Assembly: GCA_902594605.1 (NCBI GenBank)
Contig: CACJMR010000003.1
Coordinates: forward strand, 1 to 64,000
Reading direction: 5' to 3'
Length of the DNA: 64,000 bases
DNA from: an uncultured Pelagibacteraceae bacterium
GTDB lineage: Bacteria > Pseudomonadota > Alphaproteobacteria > Pelagibacterales > Pelagibacteraceae
Shown here piece by piece: positions 18,841 to 27,462 of the stretch (positions are counted from its first letter, which is position 1; every line of letters begins with the position of its first letter). Under the pieces are notes generated by a model. The model did not search any database and was not told where the DNA came from. It worked only from the letters and a program-made list of their open reading frames with translations. A program made the position numbers and the translations under genes.

Positions 18841-20235
18841 ATGAAACAAGAAAAAAAATTAGTTCCTGGATTACCTTCAGGATTTGAAGATCGTTGGGAT
18901 AAAAAACTTCTTCTCAAAAAAAAGCTTTTAAAAGCTATTGAGAATAATTTTATTAAATTTGGAGCTGAAGCTTTAGAAACCCCTTCGTTTGAGATAAGTG
19001 AAAATATAGGATCTTTTTTGGCAGAAGATGACTCTAATCCTATGTCTGATGTATTCTCATTTCAGGACGGAGAAAAAAGTATTACCCTTAGGTATGATCT
19101 TTCAAGTCCACTAGCTAGATTTGTTGCGCAAAATAATCAAGAGCTTCCATCAATCTTTAAAAGGTATGCTATTCAAAATGTCTTTAGAAATGAAAAGGCT
19201 GGTAATGGAAGGTACAGAGAATTTATGCAAGCAGATTTTGATATCGTTGGAAATGTTAATCCTGCCCAAGCAAATGCTGAGCTTTGTAATTTAATATCAA
19301 CTACTTTGTTAGATTGTGGTCTAAAAAAAGATCAATTTACAATTAACATCAGTAACAGAAAAATAGTTCAAGGATTAATTGATGATTTAAAAATATCAGA
19401 AGAAAAGCAAATTAAAGTAATTAGAGCAATTGATAAATTAGACAAACCAGGTTTTGGTTTAAAAGGTGTTGAAGATCTGCTTAAAAAAGAAAGAAAAGAT
19501 ATAAGCGGTGCAATCACTAAAGGTGCAGATTTAAACGATAAACAAGCTTCTGAAATACTAAATTTTTTAAAAATTAAAGATTTAAAAGAATTAAAAGAAA
19601 CATTAAAAAATCCATTATCTCAAGAGGGCATTAGTGAATTAGAGGAATTATATAAAATACTTAGTTATGGAAAAAACAAAGACCAAGTTAAGAGCAATTT
19701 CTGTATAGTGAGAGGTCTCTCGTACTATGATTCTTTTATTGTTGAAACAAATCTAAATTTTAAAGTTACAAATAATAAAGGTAAAGAAGTTTCAGTAGGC
19801 AGTTGCTGCTCAGGGGGGTCATACGCCAAGTTAATTTCGAGATTTAAAGGAGTGGATATTCCTGGTACAGGAATTAGTTTTGGAGTGGATCGATTGTTGT
19901 TTGCTTTGATGCAATTAGATCAAATAAAAGTAGATAGTCAAAAACCAGTTTTAGTTTGTGTAATGGATGAAAAATATCTTAAAAATTATTATGAAATTTT
20001 AGATCTATTAAGAGATAATAATATCAATGCTGAAATTTTTTTAGATACAAAAAAAAATTTAAGTAAGCAGCTTGATCTTGCCAATAAGCGTGATTTAAAT
20101 GTTGCGATTATTTGTGGAGAAAATGAGTTTAAAGATAACACTATTACCATCAAAAATCTTAAGGGTGTAAAGGGTCAAAATAATCTAACAATTCCCAAAG
20201 AAAAGTTAATCGATGAAGTCAGAAAATTTATCTAA
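18841..20235 (+). CDS. hisS: histidine--tRNA ligase (start ATG 18841; the track's 18793 start lies inside the tRNA)
   Basis: LPSGFEDRW, SLRYDLSSPLARFVA-like segment, RNEKAGNGRYREFMQADFDIVG, GTGISFGVDRL. Confidence 0.95.
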   Translation: MKQEKKLVPGLPSGFEDRWDKKLLLKKKLLKAIENNFIKFGAEALETPSFEISENIGSFLAEDDSNPMSDVFSFQDGEKSITLRYDLSSPLARFVAQNNQELPSIFKRYAIQNVFRNEKAGNGRYREFMQADFDIVGNVNPAQANAELCNLISTTLLDCGLKKDQFTINISNRKIVQGLIDDLKISEEKQIKVIRAIDKLDKPGFGLKGVEDLLKKERKDISGAITKGADLNDKQASEILNFLKIKDLKELKETLKNPLSQEGISELEELYKILSYGKNKDQVKSNFCIVRGLSYYDSFIVETNLNFKVTNNKGKEVSVGSCCSGGSYAKLISRFKGVDIPGTGISFGVDRLLFALMQLDQIKVDSQKPVLVCVMDEKYLKNYYEILDLLRDNNINAEIFLDTKKNLSKQLDLANKRDLNVAIICGENEFKDNTITIKNLKGVKGQNNLTIPKEKLIDEVRKFI

Positions 20236-21259
20236 TATTCTTAAATCAAGTGGTTTTAAGAATATTGAACTTGATAATATTATAGAGTCTAAGCATATCC
20301 TCAAAAGATCCGGAGGAAATTTTAGGCAATATTTATTTTCTTTCTACGATCAAAGAAACGTAGAGTGGAGCTTACGTCCTGATTTAACTCTATCCAGTGT
20401 TATAAAGTTTATTGGAACAAAAGATCAAAAAAAAACTAAATGGTCTTATAGTGGTGAAGCTTACCGAAAACAGAATAAAAATAATAAATCACCAATTATT
20501 AAACAAACAGGTTTTGAAATTTTTGGGTCTAATACTAAAGCTAAAGACGACCTTGAGATTATTAAAACTTCAATCGATATATTTAAAAAATCAAATTTTA
20601 AGAAATGTGAACTTAATTTAAGTAATATTGAAATATTTCATTTACTTGTTAATAAATTAACTTCTTTACCAATTAGATGGAGAGAAAAAATCAAAAGACA
20701 CTACTCAAGAGAAGTATACTTTGATCAATTGTTAAAGAAATTGTCTGATAATAAAGACATTAATCCTAAAATTGTTGAGCAAGATAAAGCAAAGGCTGAA
20801 CGATTAAGAAAAAAAGATCCATCGAAGATGTATTCTGGGAGATCTTTACAAGAAATTTTAGAGAGATTTGATTTAAAAAATTACCGAGATCCAAGAAATC
20901 TTTCTAATAAAAACAGTGTTAAAATAATTAAAGATTATTTGAAAATTTCTTGTCCAATTGAAAAAGCACCTAAAGTTTTAAATGATTTCTTTAAAATTAA
21001 CAATTTGAATATTTTTATCAGTTCAGATTATTTTCCAATAAAAAAAAATAATATTAAAAATATAAAAGTAATTTTTAATACGAATATTAATCGAACGGTT
21101 AGTTATTATACGGGGATGACTTTTAACATAGAGATAAAGACAAATGGTAAAAAAGAAGTTTTTTTATCAGGAGGAAGATTTGATAATTTGATAAAAGATC
21201 TTGGTAACAAGAAAGACTTAAATGCAGTTGGGGCGGCAATTAATAGAAGTATTTTATGA
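20213..21259 (+). CDS. hisZ: ATP phosphoribosyltransferase regulatory subunit
   Basis: HisS-paralogue fold: SLRPDLTLSSVIKF, SYSGEAYRKQ, SYYTGMTFNIE, LSGGRFDNLI; between hisS and hisG. Confidence 0.88.
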   Translation: MKSENLSNILKSSGFKNIELDNIIESKHILKRSGGNFRQYLFSFYDQRNVEWSLRPDLTLSSVIKFIGTKDQKKTKWSYSGEAYRKQNKNNKSPIIKQTGFEIFGSNTKAKDDLEIIKTSIDIFKKSNFKKCELNLSNIEIFHLLVNKLTSLPIRWREKIKRHYSREVYFDQLLKKLSDNKDINPKIVEQDKAKAERLRKKDPSKMYSGRSLQEILERFDLKNYRDPRNLSNKNSVKIIKDYLKISCPIEKAPKVLNDFFKINNLNIFISSDYFPIKKNNIKNIKVIFNTNINRTVSYYTGMTFNIEIKTNGKKEVFLSGGRFDNLIKDLGNKKDLNAVGAAINRSIL

Positions 21260-21939
21260 ACAAAGAGATAATTAATATTTTAACTTTATCTAAAGGCCGA
21301 ATGAAAGCTGAGGCTGAACAAGTTTTTAAAAAAAATAAATTGAAAATAATTCAAGAAAGCGAACGATCATTGATTGGTTCTGTTAAAGGTTATCCAAATA
21401 TTCGTGTACTTTATATGAATGCTACTGAAATTATCGAAGCGTTAGGTAAAGGAATTGGAGATATTGGTATAAGTGGAAAAGATTTATGGCGTGAAAGTGA
21501 ACAAAGCATTCAATCAAATATTGCACTTGCAAAAGAATATAATTGGGGAAAATCTGATTTAGTAGTTGCTGTCGATAATATGTGGCTTGACTGTGTAAAT
21601 CCTACAGATCTTGAAGATATCTCGTACGAGTTTTATCAAAAAAAGAAGAGACTTATGCGTTGTGCAACTAAATTTAAAAACCTTGCTCATGGATGGTTTA
21701 ATTCTAAAGGGATCACTCAATATGAATTAATTACTTCATTAGGAGCTACCGAAGGGGCAAATAAATTAGGAACGGCAGACTTAATCGTAGATTTGAGTTC
21801 AACAGGAGAAACTTTAAGACAAAACAATCTAAAAGTTATTGATACAATTTTGAGCTCTTCTGCTTGTTTATTTTATTCTAAGAAATCAATTAAGAAAAAA
21901 GGTGTAAAGAAAATACTGAAATTACTTTCTAAAAATTAA
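21256..21939 (+). CDS. hisG: ATP phosphoribosyltransferase catalytic subunit
   Basis: LSKGRM, GIGDIGISGKDLWRE, RCATKFKNLAHGWF, ADLIVDLSSTGETL. Confidence 0.95.
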   Translation: MNKEIINILTLSKGRMKAEAEQVFKKNKLKIIQESERSLIGSVKGYPNIRVLYMNATEIIEALGKGIGDIGISGKDLWRESEQSIQSNIALAKEYNWGKSDLVVAVDNMWLDCVNPTDLEDISYEFYQKKKRLMRCATKFKNLAHGWFNSKGITQYELITSLGATEGANKLGTADLIVDLSSTGETLRQNNLKVIDTILSSSACLFYSKKSIKKKGVKKILKLLSKN

Positions 21940-22082
21940 GTCTTTCCAATAAATAAGAATAATCTTAATAATATCCAAGTTTCTTAATACAGCGTAGCAT
22001 CCAATAATCAGTAAAAATATTACAAAAATTTTAAGTATAAAAATTAAGTCCATAAAAAATTCTAATCAATTGATCAAAGTAT

Positions 22083-22451
22083 TCAATATTTATTTCGCCA
22101 ATAGTACTCTTTACTTCTTATTGTATCGCATTCAGAACAATTACTTCTTTTTTTATTAGTCGAGCCATATTTATCATTTGGAAAAACATCCAATGATTTA
22201 AATTTTTTACAAATTGAGCATTGCAATTTACCATTTTTATATTTTTTTTGATTACCAATATTTTTGAATACCAAACCTTGTCTTTCAGTTTCTGACCTTG
22301 TTAATATTTTGGTTTTGTTATTTTTTCCTTCTCCTCTAAAATCTTTTTTAGTCCAGGTTGGATGTTGGTTAATTATTTTTTGAATTTCCTCGTCACTTCT
22401 AGTAATCCATTGATTAGAGCCCTTTGGATTTCTATTAAAATTTTTAACCAT
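22083..22451 (-). CDS. small protein with two CxxC zinc-binding pairs, co-oriented with the methyltransferase
   Basis: LQCSICKKFKSLDVFPNDK...RSNCSECDTIRSKEYYW; 5-nt gap from the MTase stop. Confidence 0.65.
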   Translation of the reverse strand: MVKNFNRNPKGSNQWITRSDEEIQKIINQHPTWTKKDFRGEGKNNKTKILTRSETERQGLVFKNIGNQKKYKNGKLQCSICKKFKSLDVFPNDKYGSTNKKRSNCSECDTIRSKEYYWRNKY

Positions 22452-22456
22452 AAATT

Positions 22457-23665
22457 TTAATCATTAAAATTAAATTTCATTTGTGGTCCTAATTCTTCTT
22501 TTCCTGTGAAGTATAAATCTTTACCTTTTGCTTTTATCATCCAGTCATGATGATGTGAGATTTGTTTTTTATTTTTTTTTAGGGCCATTTTGACTGCTTT
22601 CATTATTTTTTCAGCTCCTAATACAGGTACAGCCATTCCAATTTGTCTTCTAATAGATTCTTTTCCCCCTACAAAATTGTAGGTGAATGGAAATGTTTGT
22701 AAAGTTGCTCGTTCTCTATTTGTCAAAGCTCTATTTTCTTTATAATGGTATACATGTGTCCCACCACCTCCACTTCCAGTTATAGTGTAGGCAGGTTTTG
22801 AGCTGTCTAACCTTTTATAGATATGGCTCATTCTTGCCTTTTTAACTCCAGGAAGACCGTCTTCATCATCACCTAAATCCCATACATTTTTACCTTCAGC
22901 TGTTTTTTTTAGTCTTCTTATAACTCTCTCATCATGTTTAGTTTTTTCCGTATGTTCCACTCCATCAGGAATTTCTTCTAAAGCTTCTTTACATGTTTTG
23001 AAAGGACCTTTGTTTTTTTCAGGTTTTTCGAAGTTGATTTTATTTTTTCTAAAAAAGTCTTCTCTAAAACCAACAAGTATTATCCTATGTCTTGATTGTG
23101 GAACACCATATTCCTCAAATTTATAGTTATCTGCATATATTCTATATCCATGTTTAGAGCAATTAGCTAAATCACCCATTATTTTTTTAAAATTTTGATA
23201 ATTTTGGTTTTGGAGTTTTTCTTTATCAAAAACATCTTTGACTAATACTTGCTCTGATGAATTAAATTTAAGTTTTTTACTTAGAGAGGTAACATTTTCA
23301 GCAACAAAAAATTCCGGCTCAAAAAAGTTTAGAACTTTGCAAGCATACTTGTAAAGTCCTCCAAATTTACCTTCCATTTTTTCTTTTTTGCCAACTAAAC
23401 TAAAATCATTGCAGGGAAATCCAAATAGAAGACCATCAATTTTTCCAAAATCTTTTTTTATTTTTTTTAAATTCGATAGTCTTGAAAAATCTTCTATATT
23501 TTTATTAAAAGCTTCACACTTTTGATTTTTTTCAAAGGTTTTGCAGGAGTCTTCATGGTTATCTACGCCCCAAATATGCTCAAATCCAGCATTTTTTGCT
23601 CCTTCAGCAAAACCTCCGGCACCACAAAATAACTCTGCTAATTTTTTTTTATTCTCTCTTGACAT
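22457..23665 (-). CDS. DNA (cytosine-5) methyltransferase (likely ATG start at 23665)
   Basis: ELFCGAGGFAEGAKNAGF, GFPCNDFS (catalytic PC motif), FVAENVTSL (ENV), QSRHRIILVGF, NRERATLQTFP. Confidence 0.93.
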   Translation of the reverse strand: MSRENKKKLAELFCGAGGFAEGAKNAGFEHIWGVDNHEDSCKTFEKNQKCEAFNKNIEDFSRLSNLKKIKKDFGKIDGLLFGFPCNDFSLVGKKEKMEGKFGGLYKYACKVLNFFEPEFFVAENVTSLSKKLKFNSSEQVLVKDVFDKEKLQNQNYQNFKKIMGDLANCSKHGYRIYADNYKFEEYGVPQSRHRIILVGFREDFFRKNKINFEKPEKNKGPFKTCKEALEEIPDGVEHTEKTKHDERVIRRLKKTAEGKNVWDLGDDEDGLPGVKKARMSHIYKRLDSSKPAYTITGSGGGGTHVYHYKENRALTNRERATLQTFPFTYNFVGGKESIRRQIGMAVPVLGAEKIMKAVKMALKKNKKQISHHHDWMIKAKGKDLYFTGKEELGPQMKFNFND

Positions 23666-23704
23666 ACTCACAGAAGATATATATATTACCTGTGAGTATG
23701 TCAA
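23659..23704. promoter_or_regulatory. perfect 15-bp inverted repeat with two opposing overlapping sigma70-like promoters
   Basis: TTGACATACTCACAG-N16-CTGTGAGTATGTCAA; + strand TTGACA-17 nt-TATATT; - strand TTGACA-17 nt-TATATC. Confidence 0.8.
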
Positions 23705-23728
23705 ATGGATATTTTATAGGGAAAAATT

Positions 23729-24016
23729 ATGGTTAAACCCAAAAAAACAAGAACTAGTCATTTAAGTGCTGCAGAAAAATTTGAGTATTATTTTAATCTC
23801 AGAATGAGATTGCTTAAAAGCGCCTTAAGAGGAGTAGGAAATTTATCAAATAGAAATGTTTATGAGATTCCTGATGGAGCAAAAAAGATAATCGAAAGTC
23901 AATTGAAGGAATGGAGCAAAGAGTATGTTTTTGATAAATGGAATAAAAGTTCAAAAAAAATAGAAACTTTAAGAAAACCAGAAAGTCTTTACGACCAGTA
24001 TTTTAAGAAAAAATGA
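23729..24016 (+). CDS. hypothetical protein, first gene of the rightward island operon
   Basis: 95 aa ORF starting 24 bp right of the palindrome. Confidence 0.65.
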   Translation: MVKPKKTRTSHLSAAEKFEYYFNLRMRLLKSALRGVGNLSNRNVYEIPDGAKKIIESQLKEWSKEYVFDKWNKSSKKIETLRKPESLYDQYFKKK

Positions 24017-24027
24017 ATTATGGAATT

Positions 24028-24232
24028 GATGCACGTTAAAAAGAAGAGGTTGTCATACACGGTGAGCAACAACATCGATAGAATACAAACAATACCTCTC
24101 GCCAGAGTGCATCCTGGTTTTGTCTTATGTTTGTATTCAAAAGTTGCAATTAGCAAGTTGACTATGCAAATTTTAATGCGTGCAAAGCTACATCTTTCTT
24201 TCTTTCTGTGTAGCTTGTACGTGTTAAAAAAC
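24028..24232 (+). ncRNA. candidate structured RNA element in the restriction island
   Basis: Long stem TTTTAATGCGTGC-A-AAGCTACA / TGTAGCTT-GTACGTGTTAAAA (24171-24230) plus GAATACAAACA/TGTTTGTATTC (24081-24091 / 24128-24138) and AGAGGT/ACCTCT; competing pairings. Manual folding only. Confidence 0.4.
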
Positions 24233-24250
24233 AAACAAATAGGAGTTTGA

Positions 24251-24535
24251 TTGAAGAAAGATTATTTTCATTCTTGTTTACAGGATAGATTGCAGTACGT
24301 CCAAGAATTTGCAAGGGAATATACAATATACTTACAAAGTGTTGAGTTTACAAAAAAAACTGACTCAGAATTTTACAAAAATAATAGAATATTGTTTTTA
24401 CTAAACAAAATCCTAAATTTACCAACTAATACATTAAAATTCTTAAAAGTTTTAAAAAGCAGATTCATTTTAAAAAAATGTTTAAATGAAATTGAAGTAA
24501 TAAAAAAAGAGTTAAAAAATTATGAGATGGATTAG
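24251..24535 (+). CDS. hypothetical protein (TTG start)
   Basis: 94 aa ORF overlapping the start of the ATPase gene. Confidence 0.55.
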   Translation: MKKDYFHSCLQDRLQYVQEFAREYTIYLQSVEFTKKTDSEFYKNNRILFLLNKILNLPTNTLKFLKVLKSRFILKKCLNEIEVIKKELKNYEMD

Positions 24536-26690
24536 AAGAGAACAAGCTCAAGATGTAACAAGTCAAAAATTAGAGGTTGATTTTCACTTTAAAGATGATG
24601 ACAATCTATCTGTAACAGATGAGGGGGGTCAAAATTCAAGAGATGGAGCAGTAAATGAACTAATACAAAATTCAATGGATAATTCTCTTTCTCCAGTTGA
24701 CCAAGAAAATATACCAATTATCAAAATTAAAAGGAAAAAAATTAATAAAGGAAAATTTAAAAGTTTAATTACGGATCGATTTGAAGAATGGTTTTTAGAC
24801 AGTAAACAAGTTACTGATGCTTATTTTTTAAAGAATTATTTTGAGAAAAATGAAGATATTGAAGTTCTTCTTTTTGAAGATTTCAATACGACTGGTATTA
24901 AAGGTGGACCTATTCCACATAATATCAAGATGCCTGATCAAACAAGAAATGATTACTATGCTTTTATTTGGGATGTTGGTTCAAAAATGGATAAGGGAGA
25001 TGATAAAGGTGGCAGCGTCGGTATTGGAAGACTTACTTTTGGTCTTTCCTCTAAAATAAATACTTTTTTTGTTTATACAAAACAACAGTTTAAAGATTAT
25101 AATAATACATTCTTCACAGGACTTGCTAATTTTGGACAAAGTGAAACTAATCCATATTTAGATCCAATAGCAAGATTTGGTATCGAGTATGGAGAAAATA
25201 AAATTCCACATCCAATAAGTGCTGATCGTGATCTTGAAATAATAAGACAAATTTTTCAATTAGATAGAAAAAAAGATGAACCAGGGACATCAATGATTGT
25301 TCCTTTCCCGATTGATGATTTAACAAATAAAAATATTATTCTTAATTTTATTAAAAGATACCGAGTTGGTTTTTATTTAAATCAATTTAAAGTTTATGTT
25401 GAGGAAGAATGTATTTCTAGGGACACTATAAAAGATATTGTAAAGAAATACATTCCATCGGAATATAGTAGCTATTGTTCTTTTTTTGATTTTATAGATC
25501 GATGTGCTGAAATACAAAAAAACAAACTTTTTCATATTCCTAAATTTGAAGAGCAAAATCCATCAGAGATAAAAAAGGATAATTTTAAAGAGGAAGATAT
25601 TACTGAAATAATAAAATCATTAGACTCACAAGAAACTATTGGAATTAGAATTAATTTAAACATTCATGAGAGAAAAAAAACGGGAAAGGAATACATAGAC
25701 GATATTAAGAAATCTTTTGTAGATGTTTATCTTCAGAAAACTGATATGGGACTTGGAAAGCAAGATACATTGAGAGGTATCATGTCAGTATCTGGCATAA
25801 GACATTTCGAAGGTAAGGATTACCACGCAATAATTGATATCCAAGATAAACCATCATCAAAGATGTTTAGAAAATTAGAAACTCCTAATCATAAGTTTTT
25901 TTCTAATCATAGTAAAGAATTTGAAAAACTTTACAGTAAATATAGAAATCAGGAGTTGTTAATTAAAAAAGCTCCAGAACGATTAAAAAACTTGTTTGAA
26001 GAAATGGAAGGTAAAATAGATAGTGATGCAGCAGATGATTTTTTTAATTTTGGGAGTGGATCAGATACAGGTAAATCTAAATCTAAAAAAGGTGGCACTG
26101 GCAGAGATACAGAATTTTCAATTCCTGATAATTTATTCTCCAATCCAAAAAGCTACGAAATAAAAAAAATAACAAAAAATAATTTAAGTGGTTTTAGAAT
26201 TTATAATCTAGACTTTAAAGAACAATGTAAAAAAACAATACAAAAAATTGAAGAATTTTTAGAAAATAACAAAGAGGAAAAAAATTTTACAAAAAAAGAA
26301 AAAAGAAGACTTGAGACGCAACTTGAAAAAAATGAAGCATGGTTAAAAGATGAAAATTTAGACGAGCTATTTCCTTCAAAAATATTTATATCAGTTGCTA
26401 AAGATTTAGAGGGTATGGATGATAAAAGTTTCAGATATCATAACAACGATCTTGATTTTGATTTATCTAATAATTTAAGACATAAAATTGAAGCTAAAAA
26501 AGAGGGAGACATTTCAGATGTTGAGTTAACCGGAAATCAAATAGACATTTCAATTACTGGACCAAACTATTCATATGAATTTTTAGCAGATATTCTTGAT
26601 ATCAAAAAAACAAGTGAGGCAAGTGATTTAAGAATTTTTGCCTATATGAAAACTTATAAAAAAGATGAAAAAAATATTAAACTACACTGA
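24522..26690 (+). CDS. GHKL-type ATPase (MORC/MutL-like) of a restriction system
   Basis: N-box-like NSRDGAVNELIQNSMDN, G1-like LLFEDFNTTGIKGG, G2-like GGSVGIGRLTFGLSS; linked to MTase and Vsr. Confidence 0.8.
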   Translation: MRWIRREQAQDVTSQKLEVDFHFKDDDNLSVTDEGGQNSRDGAVNELIQNSMDNSLSPVDQENIPIIKIKRKKINKGKFKSLITDRFEEWFLDSKQVTDAYFLKNYFEKNEDIEVLLFEDFNTTGIKGGPIPHNIKMPDQTRNDYYAFIWDVGSKMDKGDDKGGSVGIGRLTFGLSSKINTFFVYTKQQFKDYNNTFFTGLANFGQSETNPYLDPIARFGIEYGENKIPHPISADRDLEIIRQIFQLDRKKDEPGTSMIVPFPIDDLTNKNIILNFIKRYRVGFYLNQFKVYVEEECISRDTIKDIVKKYIPSEYSSYCSFFDFIDRCAEIQKNKLFHIPKFEEQNPSEIKKDNFKEEDITEIIKSLDSQETIGIRINLNIHERKKTGKEYIDDIKKSFVDVYLQKTDMGLGKQDTLRGIMSVSGIRHFEGKDYHAIIDIQDKPSSKMFRKLETPNHKFFSNHSKEFEKLYSKYRNQELLIKKAPERLKNLFEEMEGKIDSDAADDFFNFGSGSDTGKSKSKKGGTGRDTEFSIPDNLFSNPKSYEIKKITKNNLSGFRIYNLDFKEQCKKTIQKIEEFLENNKEEKNFTKKEKRRLETQLEKNEAWLKDENLDELFPSKIFISVAKDLEGMDDKSFRYHNNDLDFDLSNNLRHKIEAKKEGDISDVELTGNQIDISITGPNYSYEFLADILDIKKTSEASDLRIFAYMKTYKKDEKNIKLH

Positions 26691-27462
26691 TAGAAAAGAC
26701 TCAATTATTATAAGTGGAGATAATCCTGAGGTCAAAATTAATATAATTGAGGAAGATGGTGAAACTTTTTTTGAACCAGAAATAAAATTTGAAGAAAATA
26801 AATTTCCTAGTGATGGTGAAATTTTTATTCAACCATATACCGTTCATGGATATGTTGGAAAACCAGTATATTATGGAAATGTAAAAGAACCATTAAATAT
26901 AAAAACTTTAGAGCCTTATGCATCAAAAGATGAATTATACTTTCGAGTAAAAATTGTTCAAAAACAAATTGATCCAACAATAAAAATTAAAAAAGTCATA
27001 AGTTTTAAAGATAAAATTAGATCTGCTGGAAGTAAAAATTTGATTCAATTTGGTGAGGCAGAAATAGAATCTATTTTTGAAATAAGAATGAAACCAAATT
27101 CAATTCCTATCGTGATGTTTAAAAAGGGATTGGGTTTAAAATCAGATTTAAAATCATCCAATTATCTTAAGGGAATAATTTTTACTGGAAGTGTTAGAGA
27201 AATTTTGATGAGATATATTTTTGACGCTGATACCTTTTTAGAATGTGATGTAAGAGAAGATTATGTAAAACATTTTAAGATGCTTACCAAAGAACCCTTC
27301 CCAAAAAAAGATGATGAAAATGATGATATATTTAATTGGATAGATTTAGCTCTAAGAAGATATTCAAATTATTATGTTAAAAAAAATAAAAATTTACTCA
27401 ATATAATGCCTACTAGCGATATTAAGATCGAGGATAAAATTACGTTCCCCAATAAATCATGA
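26665..27462 (+). CDS. hypothetical island protein, overlaps the ATPase 3' end
   Basis: 265 aa ORF, overlapping start/stop with neighbours implies an operon. Confidence 0.7.
   Translation: MKKILNYTDRKDSIIISGDNPEVKINIIEEDGETFFEPEIKFEENKFPSDGEIFIQPYTVHGYVGKPVYYGNVKEPLNIKTLEPYASKDELYFRVKIVQKQIDPTIKIKKVISFKDKIRSAGSKNLIQFGEAEIESIFEIRMKPNSIPIVMFKKGLGLKSDLKSSNYLKGIIFTGSVREILMRYIFDADTFLECDVREDYVKHFKMLTKEPFPKKDDENDDIFNWIDLALRRYSNYYVKKNKNLLNIMPTSDIKIEDKITFPNKS

Noticed and set aside
21922-22053. 43-aa hydrophobic ORF on the minus strand (MDLIFILKIFVIFLLIIGCYAVLRNLDIIKIILIYWKDLIFRK)
   Set aside because: Plausible membrane peptide but overlaps the hisG 3' end and has no recognised family; chance hydrophobic ORFs are common in AT-rich DNA.
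24028-24232. Integron attC site or retron msr/msd
   Set aside because: No GTTRRRY/RYYYAAC core pair was found, and no integrase or reverse transcriptase is encoded nearby.
24020-24250. 76-aa ORF (+) and 81-aa ORF (-, 23989-24234)
   Set aside because: Both strands are open over the same palindromic segment and the peptides lack normal domain-like composition; a structured DNA/RNA element explains the openness better.
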